Shown: positions 11,560 to 24,200 of the stretch, piece by piece
Layout: every line of letters starts with the position of its first letter
How positions within the stretch are numbered: the stretch's first letter is position 1
Assembly (NCBI GenBank): GCA_009760855.2
Contig: WPIO01000030.1
Location: 248,001 to 312,000, forward strand
Reading direction: 5' to 3'
Origin: Cristatella mucedo
Lineage: Eukaryota > Bryozoa > Phylactolaemata > Cristatellidae
Length of the DNA stretch: 64,000 nucleotides
The notes under the pieces: model-generated
Databases searched by the model: none
Told to the model about the DNA's origin: nothing
The model's input: only the letters and a program-made list of their open reading frames with translations
Program-made: the position numbers and the translations under genes

Positions 11560-11675
11560 ACAATAATGCACTTAATAAAGTGCCATCAGAGAACTGAATC
11601 TCTTTCTAGGCGTTTCACATTTGCCGCAAGGGGAAGCATGATTAAATGGTGAGTAATATCATGATTGACTTTGCA
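11560..11675 (-). mobile_element. L2-A 3' tail
   Basis: Antisense tail: 'acttaataaagtgcc', 'agagaact', 'atctctttctaggcg', then the diverged 'cacatttgccgcaagggga'. 5'-truncated within the 3' UTR. Confidence 0.7.
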
Positions 11676-12965
11676 CCTGCTCGATTGAGAGATTACGTGA
11701 TTCTCCAACCCCTGCTGCCCAACTTTTAAACTAAAGACTGTAGGCGATCGTTCCTTATGCTCATTGGGACCTAGAGTGCGGGATTTCCTTCAACATTTTC
11801 TCCATGCTGGTGCTCTATCCTGTTACCACAGCAACGATTGCTTCTGAAAACTGGTTTAATTGATTACATTACAAATATCACTTTCATTTATATTTATTTT
11901 GGATCGGCGTAAGTTCGAGTGTCAGTGGAAATTTTTTGGATTATCTGTACTGAACCATAAACAATTAAAATATATATGTTTAAAGTATTTCTTGATCTGC
12001 GTCTCATTTCAGAAGGCGTATGTTCTAGCCTGGAGGATGTTGTTTGGCCTGTCCTGTTTTACATTCGGGTATAACGTGGCCTGCGCCATTTTAACCCTGG
12101 CGTATAAAGTAGCCTAGGCTGCTTTACACCGAGGTATCAAGTGACCTAGGCCGTTTTAAACCCGAGTATACTCAAAGCGAGTATACTCTGACCGGTTACA
12201 CCTGTTAATGAATAATGCTCAGTGGATTTGCTTTGTTATTCCTGGTAGTTTGCTGCTTTGGTGTTTAGGCTTAAGCTGATGAAGGGTCGTTTCTGGATGT
12301 CCTTTTTCAGTCCAAAAATCCATCATTTTAAAGAATTAATTTGGGCTCATTTTAGGGGTAGTGTCCAGAACCTGCATCCAAGTCACTCCAACTCGTATAG
12401 GGGTATCCAAAAATTAGTGGGCAGAGCCTTCAACGTGGCTCTGGGCCATTTGGGTCCTTAGGAAAAGTTTATAATCAAGCAAATCCAAACCGCCCAAAGC
12501 TTTTGAATTGGAGTTTTAATTCCCCCTAGCTGAAATTAATCTACCCATAAACGCCATGAGTCAGTTACATTAAGGCCTCGTAAAAATGCATGATCCCGCC
12601 ATTGAGTACAATTACAGACACGCTAGCGGCCCTCATTTAGCAATAGGCTAGTACGAAATCAAAGCATCTACACCCCCATTAGGCAGAACATCAGAGCGGT
12701 CTGTAGGACTGTGTGGTTTGTAGAACTGTAAATAAATCACACCTGGTAGTCAACACAAAATATTTTAGCTCGCAGTCGTTCATATCTATTAAACAATATC
12801 AGCGGGACTGCAAAAGGATGGCTGCACTGCATTTCGAGCGTGGGAGCCTGCTCGCCTGCATGCTACGCACCTGCATGCACCGACAGGATAAACCTAATAC
12901 ACTTTCACGCAGTCTACCTTCTTTTCCAAGGCACTTGAGCGAGTAGCTGGTCAGCAGCTAAACTA
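11676..12965. other. No gene recognised
   Basis: Contains the minisatellite at 12056-12177. An open frame at 11860-12117 is hydrophobic but overlaps that repeat and has no recognisable domain. Confidence 0.4.
12056..12177. repeat. Degenerate minisatellite, about 33-bp unit
   Basis: Roughly four units, each starting with a T-rich 'ttttaa' or 'tttaca', followed by a 'ggtat' or 'cgtat' core and (in units 1-3) a 'gtggcctgc'- or 'agcctaggc'-like end. The last unit holds the 10-bp palindrome gagtatactc, repeated again just outside at 12179-12188. Confidence 0.6.
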
Positions 12966-12969
12966 TTCA

Positions 12970-13445
12970 GTTTGCCATACCTTGCTAGCAAGTTCCAATC
13001 AAAATAAGGATTCCCAATAGCGTTATTGCGATTAATCATCATTCCACAGAAACTGCTCAGCTTTGCCTTTGCAATTAACTTCCAAAGTGTTTATCACTAT
13101 TCACCTTTCTGCTGGTTTTCCTAGATCTTTTAGTTTCATTTGACACAATTGACCTACAAATTCCTGTGGGGAGCCTGTTGAAAAGCCTATCTATTATTGG
13201 CTCAGTGCTTAACGGGGTGAGGTCCTACCTCAGTGATAGATTTCAGAATGTACGTATAAGTAGCTTCATGTTATAGCCCTTAGTGTATAAGATGCGTCTG
13301 GTTTCTGTCTTAGGCCCTTGTTTCACTATCTATGCGCCCCTGGCTGATATCACCAATCACAATCTTGCCTTTTTTTAATGGCGATGACACTCAGCTCTTC
13401 CTTTTCCCGTCCCTTCTGAGCCTCAGCTCTTCCTTTGCCCCTTCT
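12970..13445 (+). mobile_element. Old LINE reverse transcriptase fragment
   Basis: Strongly decayed RT, readable across frames: S-F-D-T-I-D near 13137, V-R-S-Y-L-S-D-R near 13221, S-V-L-G-P near 13306, and G-D-D-T-Q-L-F near 13382 in place of Y-A-D-D-T-Q-L-Y. Several stops and frameshifts. It differs enough from L2-A to be an older or separate L2/CR1-group lineage. Confidence 0.6.
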
Positions 13446-13860
13446 AAGTCTTGTAAAACATCTCTAGTAGAATAATTCAAATGTTTAATTTATGTTCCTG
13501 GATGTAATTGATTATATTACAGAATATAATGGCATGGAATGTAAAGGATGTAATCTAATTACAGGATGCAAGTTTCACTACACCTATATTGCGGTCAAAT
13601 AGACTCACATGACTTGTGGCCAAGGATTTTCTATATTAAGGTATGGACGCCATTCATCACTGTCGTGCTCCCTACAGTTGGCATACCTGCGTGCAATAGG
13701 GCTGCACCTAAAGACCGATAGCCATGACAGGCCTTTCCAGTATCCGTTGTGTGTCAGCTGCTACCAGCAACGTTACAAGTGCAGTGTTCGTGGTCTAGTT
13801 CTGTAGTGACGTGGAAGCCGTACAACGTGTTTTTAGCAGTATCACACTGTATCGCACTGA
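13446..13860. other. No gene recognised
   Basis: No exon or repeat that I can support. An AT-rich stretch at 13500-13565 repeats the word 'atgtaa' several times. Confidence 0.35.
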
Positions 13861-14085
13861 ACAATAATAATAATAATTATGATACACTTGTATAGCGTCC
13901 TCGGAGGAATTTATCGCTCTCTATTGAAAAGATAAGCCGATTAAACAGCCTTATTTATACAGCGGCAGAAGAGCCTTCGAGGCTATCACCACCACTTGCA
14001 GGTAACACTGAAGGATCGCCCACTTCAGGCTTCGAACCTATGACCTGGGTAGCAAAGAGCGAGCACCATACCACCTGAGAAAACA
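13861..14085 (-). mobile_element. tRNA-derived SINE with L2-like tail
   Basis: Read on the - strand: a tRNA-like head with 'tggtatggtgctcgc' (A-box region) and 'ggttcgaagcc' (B box); a body containing 'aaggctcttctgccgc' and 'tataaataaggctgttta', also found at 28811 and 54855; and an end 'ggacgctatacaagtgtat' running into TTATT repeats, close to the L2-A 3' end. Confidence 0.75.
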
Positions 14086-14283
14086 CCCAGGGGCACTATT
14101 CGAGTATGAATCTACGAACCCGCATGAGGCCAGGCAGCTGACCGCGAAGCAGTTGACGTTCCGGGAATCGGAACGGCAGCTGGAGCAACTCAGTCGAGTT
14201 ACACCCAGGCGCCGACAAAACTGCCCTTCTGCTATACAACACCAACCTTGGGTGCTTAACGTGCGTTGCTTTACCATTCCCTG

Positions 14284-14370
14284 TAATAATAAAAATAATA
14301 CAGTTCATACAGCCCCCTCAGAGAACTCAATCTCTTTCTATGCACTTTACATTTGCTACAATGGAAGCCC
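14284..14370 (-). mobile_element. L2-A 3' tail
   Basis: Antisense tail fragment with 'ccctcagagaactcaatctc' and 'actttacatttgctac', preceded on the + strand by a degenerate AAT repeat. Confidence 0.75.
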
Positions 14371-14512
14371 CCTTTAGCCCCAGTCAAGAAACATTCCAAG
14401 CATGTAGGTAAGCAGCTATGCTTTTTCGCGATGTGGAAATGGCTCAATCGGAGCATACATTGAATGGATTTCCCTACGCCGGGCGATTTCCAGTGGCGGC
14501 TGTCGAGCTATG

Positions 14513-14598
<86 letters not shown>
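14513..14598. repeat. (TC)n microsatellite
   Basis: An uninterrupted CT dinucleotide run of about 43 units. It opens low-complexity frames on both strands (S-L on +, R-E on -) that should not be called genes. Confidence 0.95.
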
Positions 14599-14600
<2 letters not shown>

Positions 14601-15704
14601 CCAAATCCCTGTCGGAATCTGAGCTCACGCTGCAGCAGATGAGTACTGATAGTGATCTTCGATTAACATTTCTGAAATCGAGCCGCGATCATTAAGAGAG
14701 ACCCGGTAACACGGTCGCTCGACAATAAGAGAAATTCATAAAGAAGTAACTTGCAAACCTTCGGCTACGTGCCAGCTCAAAGTGGTGGTGTGCGTGCCCG
14801 TAATGAAACGGCGGTTAGCTAGATCGGCCAGATTGTGATAGTAGAGATATAATCCGTGCTGGCTGAATCATAATGAATGGAAACCGGTTGCATGATTAAT
14901 TTTGGTTAAGCAACAAAACAGCAGAAGTCAGTTGAGCCCTTGCCGCTGAGTTTCTAGGCGGGATTTTCGCCCGTGGTTTTCCACCGATCGGCAGTTCAGT
15001 GATGCTCTCACTGCCGTACGATAGCTGCCGCACGCCGGGCTCATACAAGATTGCTGTAACAATCGCAAGGAAGAGGCAAGTACAGGACTGCGGTTTGAAA
15101 CTCCAGTCGCCGTAGAAGCTTTTCTAAATGCAACCGTATACTCATGTAGCGGTCGCTGCTCACCAAAATTTATTGCCTGTTCATCTGCTGTATCAGCTTA
15201 ACTGGGCCTCTAGGGGGAATGAGGAAGCGGTCCGATCACGCCGTCCGAAAGCAGAGAACAGAGCGCCAGCAGTCCAAGAGGTAGGGCGAGTCCATTTTTG
15301 TCTAGACCGAGATGTATTAGGGGCGGTGACGTACTATCATGCGTTCGGGCGTAGGCTAAGTAGGTCAGGGCTGGGGCCAGCGCCCGGGCCGTTGGCGCTT
15401 TGGAGAAGTTCTCGGTGAGTTCGCACGTGTCTTTCGTCGGAGTCTCTCTCGAGCCACTCACTACCCAGAAGAACGTGTGGTTATTGTCATTGACTGCTGA
15501 CGCCGATCGGCCAACACTTCCACGTTAGTGAGCGATTGCGTCCGTCATTCCGCGTCCCATGAGGCCATGCTTTACCCAGGGTTCTCCCTGCAGTATTGTA
15601 TAATTGTCCTCACTATGTGCAGCATGTGCATCTGCACTATAACGTGCTTCGCTACCCGGGCTATCCTTCATCCGATGCTAGCTCGGAGACAGCCATAACA
15701 TGTA
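14599..15704. other. No gene recognised; GC- and CpG-richer stretch
   Basis: CpG frequency rises around 14940-15420. A 96-codon frame at 15128-15418 runs up to a good donor sequence (gtgagt at about 15414), but without a recognised domain or partner exon I do not call it. A CpG-rich promoter or first exon of an unseen gene is possible. Confidence 0.3.
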
Positions 15705-15815
15705 TTGTATAATTCATTTGTGTTGCACCTAAGAGAACTTGATCTGTATCCTGGTGCTTCACATATGCCACAGGGCTCAAGCCCTCGACAACCCCTGGGC
15801 AAAACTACCAGGGCG
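15705..15815 (-). mobile_element. tRNA-derived SINE fragment
   Basis: On the - strand it reads 'ttgtcgagggcttgagccct' (B-box region), then 'catatgtgaagcacc', 'ggatacagatcaagttctct' and 'taggtgcaacac'. This order matches the SINE at 49865-50100 and is a variant of the L2-A 3' hairpin. Confidence 0.65.
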
Positions 15816-16084
15816 GCATGAGGCTAGGGTCCCGTGTACATATCTAGTGCATTATTATATGAGATACATGAGTAGGGAACGTCGAACTGGAAGTGGAGTA
15901 CCGCTCCCGACCAGTCCAGGTAGCAGGCACACCAGATGGGCTGGCGTGACTAGTACACGCTGCGGCCGTGCAGCGACGAGGCATACTGTAGATGAAAGGC
16001 TCGCAAAGCCACAGCAATTTCCAAACAAAAGAAAGGACCGACTAAGCACGAGACACGAACAAAAAGACGTCTTGTGGACAGTAA

Positions 16085-17230
16085 GTGAGAGAAGCGAGCA
16101 CTCAGATTGCTTCTTCTCCAGACCTGACTGGGATCGCTCGGTAAGGTATGGCGCTTACCTGGGAGTCGATGGGGAGACAGCTGATGGTAGACGTCAGCAC
16201 TTTAGCATTGGGCATCTGTGATTCGATACAATTTTTAATTGAAGCCGGACTTGGCCTTCTCTGGGATATATTGGGACGATCAGCGAGGTAGTCCTCGTAC
16301 GCCTGTCGCCGTGCAGTCAGTCCCGATCTTTTTTGGGCGGCGATCTCAAGCTTTCACTACGTAGACCTAGCTAGTTTAACGTCTCGGGTAGGCTATAAGT
16401 AATATGGATGAGGACGTTCAGTGTGCTTAGTCAGAGGAGCGAATTCGTGTAGAACGTTAGCTCGTTGCTGTGCTGTAACACACACCCACTGAGGACAGGT
16501 GGGAGGAATGATTGATAGCAAGATCGATGGAGATATTTTCGTGCCGACAGCCTCAATGTCAAGGTTCTTAAGGTTTTGCGATTCGCAGATGATTGTGGAT
16601 ACCAAGGAGTTCGGGCACAAGCTGCATACTGAATGAAATCCACGTGCGGTCAGGCGAGCAGCATTTGCCAATAAATGTAAACGGCAGCGTACAACTTCGA
16701 GTATCTGACCCAGCTTAATAATAATAATAACAATATTAATTCACTTGATAAAGCGCCCTCAGAGAACTTAATCTCTCTCTAGGCGCTTTACATTTGCTGT
16801 AAAGTGAAATGCAATTGAGTGGTAAGTAAAATCATGCTTGAAAAACAAACGAAATGAATAATATGGTTAGGGGTGACATGCACAGGGTCAGCATGCAAAT
16901 GTGGTTAGTGGCAGCATGCACAGTGTCAGCACGCATAAGCACATCAAGGACGAATCACATCATTTCAATCATAGCATTTCAGCTTGACCTTTGCTATGAG
17001 TGTGATCATGCATATGAGCCGCGAGTTAAAATTAATCAGTCATTGCACAAACTGCCTAACCTGAGGCATCGATTGAGTCGCAAAAAGTGAATGTTAAAAT
17101 CATGCAGGACGAGCAAACGGTGATTCCTTGCACGCAGAATCAAAATGAGACCCGAAAAAACTCTGATCGAGATCAAAATGAGGTCGACAAGATTTTTACC
17201 TGCGGGTGCGACAGATTACAGCCATCTTTA
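16085..17230 (-). mobile_element. L2-A endonuclease-linker fragment with nested tail
   Basis: Host segments 16085-16690 and 16975-17230 match consecutive parts of the copy at 61080-63040, for example 'gtgcttagtcagag', 'atgtcaagg' and 'cacgca..atcaaaatgaga' with 'cacaggaacgaaatgaga'. The 3'-tail insert at 16710-16968 separates them. No intact frame. Confidence 0.7.
16710..16968 (-). mobile_element. Nested L2-A 3' UTR and tail
   Basis: Antisense copy with (AAT)n at its left end, 'gataaagcgccctcagagaa', 'taggcgctttacatttgctg', the 'gcatgcaaatgtggttagtg' 3' UTR word, and truncation after 'catcaaggacgaatcac'. Same strand as the host element. Confidence 0.8.
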
Positions 17231-18018
17231 GCGACTCGCAGTCGAAGGGAGTCGAAGTAAGAGATCCGAAAGCCTACTTTGATTTCTGCTGCAATAGAGA
17301 TGTAGGGGCTGAGAGCAGTCTAGTTTAGTCACTGTGCAGCTAGCCCGCCTGGCGGAAAGAGGAGGCAGTGCGCCTTAGCCTCGACAACGACGATGCGTCG
17401 ACAAAGGCTCTAGCAGTTCATCGGCGTCGATAATATCCACGTCGCTATCTGATGAACAGGGGCTAATCGGCTATCTTCATGTGCGAAAGGCGTGATGTTC
17501 AAGGATAGGCGCTACGAAAGCACTCAGAGTCTCCAACCTCCCACCAGCTTGTCGAAAAGCCGGTCGCTTGTTGACCTAGTGATTAGCGAGCAAATCAAAT
17601 AAAACGGGCCCATTAATACCTGACAACGCCGACCCGTCTCGAGACTGTCCTGCCTCCCCGTTAGTCATGAACTTCCCTTGGGGCGGCGAAATAAAAAAGC
17701 TTCCATAAATACGAAGCAGTGGACGCGAGCTGCAATTTTCAAACGCCTTTTCGTCGCATCGGTAATGGCCACGAAGCCGTTGGCCGGGGCGGATGCATGC
17801 CCTGAGTGGTGACGAATGATGCCTATGCGGCGACTTTGGCGGACATAATCCTCTGCGCGACGCCGTTGCGGCAGGATCGTCGACCGCTTTATCGGACGGC
17901 ATGCCTGATCTCACAACGAGCGGTACCTTCTGCTTGTTCGCACTTGTTCCGCGGCTCTAGATAAAGCCACCAGTGTCTTCGTAGGAGCCATTCATCCATC
18001 GAGTCATTAGCGTGAGAC
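17231..18018. other. Upstream region of gene B
   Basis: GC- and CpG-rich compared with the surroundings, especially 17330-17930, as often seen near animal promoters. An antisense frame at 17576-17914 has no recognisable domain. No TATA box or initiator can be defended. The 5' UTR of gene B probably lies in the last part. Confidence 0.35.
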
Positions 18019-18297
18019 ATGGCGTTCACGTTCGTCTTTGGAGTGGCCCTGGTCGCAGCTCCAGGCATCTGGGCTCAAGTGCCCATACCCGCTAGGCCAG
18101 TTGGATTTGTGTACTCGAATGGATCGGCGGACGCGCCCATTCAGTTTGACGCTTTCATCGACCTCGAATGTCCCGACGGTAAAGCAGCGTATCCCGTGTT
18201 TCTGCAAGTCGCCGATTACTATGGTCCCGCGACGCTTCGAATGACGGTACACATTTTCCCGCTCCCCTACCACAGGAACGCGTTTTTGGCAGCCCAG
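18019..18297 (+). CDS. Gene B exon 1
   Basis: ATG at 18019 opens a signal peptide (hydrophobic [10 protein letters not shown]). The exon encodes residues 1-93 and ends at GCC CAG before the strong donor gtgagtgg (phase 0). The reading frame runs past the donor to a TGA, but the next conserved residues (G-A-H-I) lie in exon 2, so splicing is preferred. Confidence 0.85.
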
Positions 18298-21200
18298 GTG
18301 AGTGGCGCTGCAAGAGAGGAGTTTCGCGACCTCGTGAAAGCTCAGCGTCCGGCAGAAGTCACTCTTGCAGCCCATCCCCAAAAACCTTGTTGACGGTGTA
18401 CAGTCACACGAAGTGCATGCAAACCCTGGGCTAAAATTAGGGCCTGTCCCGCTGAGTTAATTGTAAAATTGAACGGGCTTTTGAAATTAGTGCAGGTTTG
18501 TTAGTCGTTTTCTCTGCGTACTTCCTTGTGCGTGTCTTAGCATGCTACGTTGCATCTGACCAGGGGTCATACTAACCTGAGGCCTTGACTGCCTTCTTGC
18601 GTGCTTTGGCAAGTTTGTCTAAGCATGCTACTTGGGTGCTTTTGTGTGACTGTCTAAACGTGATAACTTGCTTGTCCATTATTTTGGGTGCAGCTTACCG
18701 TTAACTCTTGGTTTCTGCATAAAGTGCAGCAATTTGTAAAGGGCCTGGATTCTAGTAATAACCATAATGATTGTTAGTTTGTTCAGGTTCTTTACAACTC
18801 ACTGCAGAAGAATCTGTAACGCGTGGAAAGTGAGGCTTGCAAAAGCAAGCAAATATAATGGAAATTTGATTGTTTAAATATGCTGTAAAGTGACATTATG
18901 ATCATTATCGTCATAAGAGTGTGTATCTTCAAAACATCGTGGGTACACGATATTCTATTTGAAAATGAAAGGCCCGGTATGCAAGCGTTTAACTGAACGG
19001 ACGCTCATTCGCAATTACTTGCTGATCTTACGACCTTCTCTAACAGACTGACAGTCCCGTCCAGGCCCTTCATTCGGATTCACTCCACTTATAACTTCCG
19101 TTGCGCTTACGTACGCAATTGAATAGGGTGCTGGTGCAAAGCCCGCTCATTGCTGTTTCACAGTTCAAGCACAATTGAATGCTCAATTTCTGCCAAGAGA
19201 GTTTACATACTTAGCTACTTTTGTAAATTTATAAAATGGTTATGGCTTGCCATTTTTTACGCAATACTCTTCGTAGCTGTACCTTCATAGTAGTATTAAA
19301 AATGACATAAAAGGCCCAAAGTAAGCGTGACGTCAGTGACTTTTGTACGAAGACAGATTCTCACACTCACTTTGAAAATGATGCAGTTGGATAGGAAAAC
19401 TCAACCGGCGTTCCTGTTCAAAGATCTAAAGACTTGACAATTCGTAGGACATGGTGTGGCTTAATTTGTCACTACAACTAAGCTGATCGGTTTTATTTCA
19501 CACATTGGTTAGCAAGCTCCAACAGATTGCAACAAAACGCAGGTTAGGTTAATCGCTCTATTTTAAATTTAGAGGCGATCACAGACATCGCTGAAAGTTT
19601 GATTATCGTAGCGTTCAACTCTGGTGCTTTTGGGAACATGTGCGTATAAAAATCGAAGGCATCGACTAGTGTAATAAAAGTATAAAGTCAGATGTTTATG
19701 AATACAGATTGGCGCGTGCCCTTCAGCGATGAAACGTAAGCGGCTGTAAAGGAAATATGATGCCACGTGCTTGGCTGAGGCAGGCGGGGGGCCGAGGAAC
19801 TCCAAGCAACTTAGGAGGCTCACTGACGGAAATAAGCGACACTCGGAACTGGAGCTTTTGTTACACGGATGCATATTTTTTACATTGCACGTGGATAGAT
19901 TGGAACCTTTTTAAGTTCATAGTACGATAGTGCACAATGCAGTAGTTTGGTGGACTGCTCGGCCATCTCAAAGTAATTTACGCAATTCTAGGTAATCTCA
20001 TGGAGGAAGGACGTAGCAAGCGTTGAACATGCCGTTTTGAGCTTCTCTTTTTGAAGTTGACTCCATTCATTTTTATCTGTTCTATATTTATTATTCTATA
20101 TTATTTATTCTATTGTATATTTTCAAGAACACCGACGTCTTGTTTCTTCTAGGTTCGCGTTACTATAGAGGCATGAGCGCTATTAACGGAAATTATTCGC
20201 TGGTGTTGTAATGTTCAATTTTAAAAAGGTTCATCTACTGAAAGCGTTCAGGCAGTATCAATGTCTTCGACTTGTCTAACAGGGCGCTCATATTGCCAGC
20301 CAAGCCTTTACGGATCCGACGGCCTCACGGAATGCTGTTACCGGGTGGATAAAGACCGTGTACACCAACCTCATCAATTGGAACACGGCTGCCACTACCA
20401 ACATGACCCAGATCCAAGTTACAAGGTAAAATCTAGGGCGAGTGCTGCTGTTCAGTGCGGCGCGCTTCTGTGAAAGCCGGGCAACGGCGCATGTGCACTG
20501 CCCCCAGTCGGCGAATTCAGCGTACCCGTGAGACTAAATAGTCCTACGTACAAGCTATATCCGAGAGGTTAAATGTGCAGTGGCTGAGCGCCAAGTCTTC
20601 TCAATAAATTTTTCAGAACCCTGCGGATATCAAAGAGGACGAGAATCTTAGGAGCACCTAATACCGATGTAACCACTGCTTTGCCTAAAAATGACGCAAT
20701 CTTTTACGAATCATCTATAGTCAAGAAGCTTGTGATTCTTTTATCATTGTATAAATTGATTAAACTAGTCGATATCCGGAACTTAATGTCTGTGATTGAG
20801 CCTTCAGTTTGTTTCCACCGAAAAGTCTGGAATTCACTTTCACGTAGGATCACTACCTCTAATAATTGTTCATTATTTAAGTCTCAGCTGAAGATACGAC
20901 GGCTTCGATCAGATTACCTTTTTTGCACCCGTGAACTCGCCTGAACGAGCCCAAATCGTCGGTTGCTCTCCGGAAACATTGGGGGGGGGGCAATGGGTGA
21001 TGCTAGTCAGGCTTTCGACTGGGGGTATCGCGCGTGCATGTAGTCACATTTGCAAAGACTAAGACAAATGCGGATTTTTGATTGCCCATCTCTTTACAAA
21101 ATAGAGCCTCGATCCATTAGGGCGAAACATCTTGTATAATCAAGTGAAAGAAAATCTGGGACTAGCACGCCTGGGTTCGTTATGTGTCGTTGGATATACG

Positions 21201-24200
21201 AAATCAGCAGGCTATAAAAAGTTTTATTTTAAAGCGACATTGCGGCGCAGCATGTAAATTAAGAGATTTCTCTCTTGGAGACCTCAGGCCATCCTCGCTA
21301 GAACCTCATCATTCTGATACATTCTGGCTACAGGGCCTGGTACTGTTAGGGAGGCTTTCTGGGAGGCATCCTTTGAGAGTTTCAGTTCTAGGTCGGCCTG
21401 TTTTGTGAAAGGACTCACGTTGGCATTAATAGATCGTTTATACGGCGCACTAAGGGACGCCCTAAGTGAGTCAGATCTATATCAGGGCGTGTAATAATTT
21501 TCTGCTAGAGAATCAGTGACTAAGCGGTAATGGTATGCACGATATTGTGGTTAGACAAGCATGCAAAAGTAGGCAAATATAAGGCATTGGCCATTATGCT
21601 AAAGCACTTAGGGTTATGGGTTAGTAGGACCCATGGCCGATGACCTGCACGGAAGCGTGAACATGTGAACACACATAGTACACAGAAACAAAGGGACTCC
21701 ATGAGCTCCATGAGGCGAACCTTTGGTGCATACGAACTAAAAACCCGGTAAGCAATTGATTTGAACGTAACGAGGGGGCGTGCGACACGACTAGAGCGGT
21801 AAAAAAACGGCTCGTATTTGTGTTTACTTAAAGCCTACTCTGACTAAAGCAGCTGTCGAGTCGCAACCTGTGACCACGAGTAAGAAACTCAGAGATTTCT
21901 GCCTACGAAGTGGCTACCTTAATCAAGTCTAGTAGAAAGGGGTGGTTTCGTCAGTGGCAGACAAGCTTAGTACAGTTTTTACTTCGGCTTTTTAATTATT
22001 CTCTGGATAACGGTATTGTTTTAAAGTCTTTCATATCGGCTGTCATTCTAACAATACCTAAAAACCAAGGTTTTGATTAGGAAGTTTTAGCAAGCCTATG
22101 CCCAATTCCTCTTTTTCTTTTTCGTAAAAGATTCTTGACAAACTGGTCGCTAATCAGCTTCTAGATTGTTTAACGCATCGAAAAGAATGCTTGTCGAGTA
22201 CATTTCAGCTGGGATTTCAGAAACACCAACCCACTCAAATTATTCTCCTTCGTGTGACCAACGACTGGATATGTATCAACGATGACGACAATGTCACTGC
22301 CCTGATGTCAAATCTTACTTTTTTGATCGTGTTCAATCAGTATTGTGTAGGGGTCAAGGTTCATCTAGCAGACCGGTCACCTGTGGATTTCACGAAAGGG
22401 TCCGTTCTCAGTTCTTTGGTGTTACATATTTACACTAAGCTTCGGGGGAAAGCGATTTGAGCCTATGGTACTCGAGCCCATTCTATGGTTCCGATACCCA
22501 CCTGTATTTGTCATTTAAACCACAAGAATCTGCGGCAGTGATTGACAAACTGAATGCTCGCCTTGCAGATATTCAATCGTGGATGTCGGCAGATTTCCCA
22601 GAAGTAAGCTACGATGAAACTAAACTTCTACTCTTAGGATACCCCAAACGGCGGCTGGACTGAGGCTACTGCTCTTTTCATAGTGGATGCCGTTGTGCGA
22701 CCGTCACCATGTCCTTGGAGTGTAGATGTTCTCTTTGATAAATGCTTTAATTTTGAAAACTTTATTAAATAAGACTGCCCCCACTGCTAGCCATCATGCC
22801 CGATCCTTGTCTAAGATTAGGGCCTGTCTATCACTTTGGCTTGCTAGAAATTTAACTAGCTCCCTGGTTCTGGATAGACTGAACTAACGCACTTCCTTTT
22901 CGGCTAGCCTACTGAAAAAGCTCTTAAGCCCCTGTAGCTGGAAATGACTATGGCTGCAAGGCTGGTAAAAAAATCTAAAAGGTTCGGCTATGAGTCTCCT
23001 TAGCTAAAGGAAATTAAATGGCTTTCGGTTGATCAACGGATATAGAACAAAAACCCTTATCTGAATTGCGAGGCCAGCCACTACTTCATGACTACATACC
23101 TAGCTGAATTGCTGCACCAGTTTCAGCCTCCCCGTGTCCTCAGGTACTCGAAGGACAAGGTATTGGCAGTTCCGATCCAACGCTTGCGACTATGGCCACA
23201 GAAACTTTTGTTCAGCAGGTCCTAAACTGTGGAACTAATCTTCACAATCCTTACCCAACGATATCTACTCTTCTGACTACCAACTTAGGCAGTTTCTTTC
23301 CAGCCACCCTGAGCCGCTAATTCTATTCTACTCACTTGCTCGTCTGCCCTCCTGGCTTATCTATGCTATTCACTTTTTCTTAGCTTCGTGAGATGAAGTT
23401 CTTTCCCTATCACATGCGTACCGAGAGCAGTGTAATATGCTATTCACTTTTTCTTAGCTTCGTGAGATGAAGTTCTTTCCCTATCACATGCGTACCGAGA
23501 GCAGCATAGGCTTTGAGTGCTCTATTGACAATTCCAGAGTAATCCACCCACTTAATCTGTAAAGCTTTGTGGAGTTACAGATGGATGTAAAATTTTAAAG
23601 TACACTATAAGCTGAGGATCGGGGTGTCATGGTGCTGCTAGGGCACACTAAAAGACCATAGAGTTCGGATAGGTAGACCGGTGCAAGTGATTCAAACTTC
23701 CGTAAGCAGGGCCGAGGATATTGAAAGCGATTCAAGGTTAATAAGGGAAAAAGTCTTCCTGGAATGCATTCGGCTATGGAGTTGCCGAATGTTGCATGTT
23801 AACATTAAAATAAGCCAGCTGTATTGCTGTGCAGGCAAGTTTTAACTGTTAATATTAAACCAGAGCGAGTCGCAAAGGAATCCTAGAGTATAGATGTGGT
23901 ATAGATCCGGGTTTTTCTATCCTAACGCAGCACTGCGGTCAGATGAGCAACTTTATATGAATAGCTGTGAAAGCCCAGTTAATATTGACAATTACAGCCT
24001 ATCTATGGCGACTGATGTAGGCGTTTAAAGCCTCGAGGAAAGGGGAAAAGGGTGCATTTATGGCACACTTCTGGTGTTTTCCGGTTATGGTCGCTTGAGG
24101 TCGTTGTTTAGTCTCGTCCTTAGCCATTCTTGGCAATGGTCCCGTTTTTCTGGTGTTGTGCTTCTGCGATTACAAAACTGCAATAGCTTTTGCTGATGGT

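Noticed and set aside
14416-14695. Open frames of S-L or R-E repeats on both strands over the CT run
   Set aside because: Produced by a dinucleotide microsatellite; no non-repeat coding content.
18007-18381. Antisense 124-codon frame opposite gene B exon 1
   Set aside because: Shadow of the coding exon; no domain.
18298-18393. Reading gene B exon 1 through to its in-frame TGA as a single-exon 124-aa protein
   Set aside because: A consensus donor at 18298 and a perfect frame join to G-A-H-I-A-S in exon 2, as in related thioredoxin-like proteins, make splicing far more likely.
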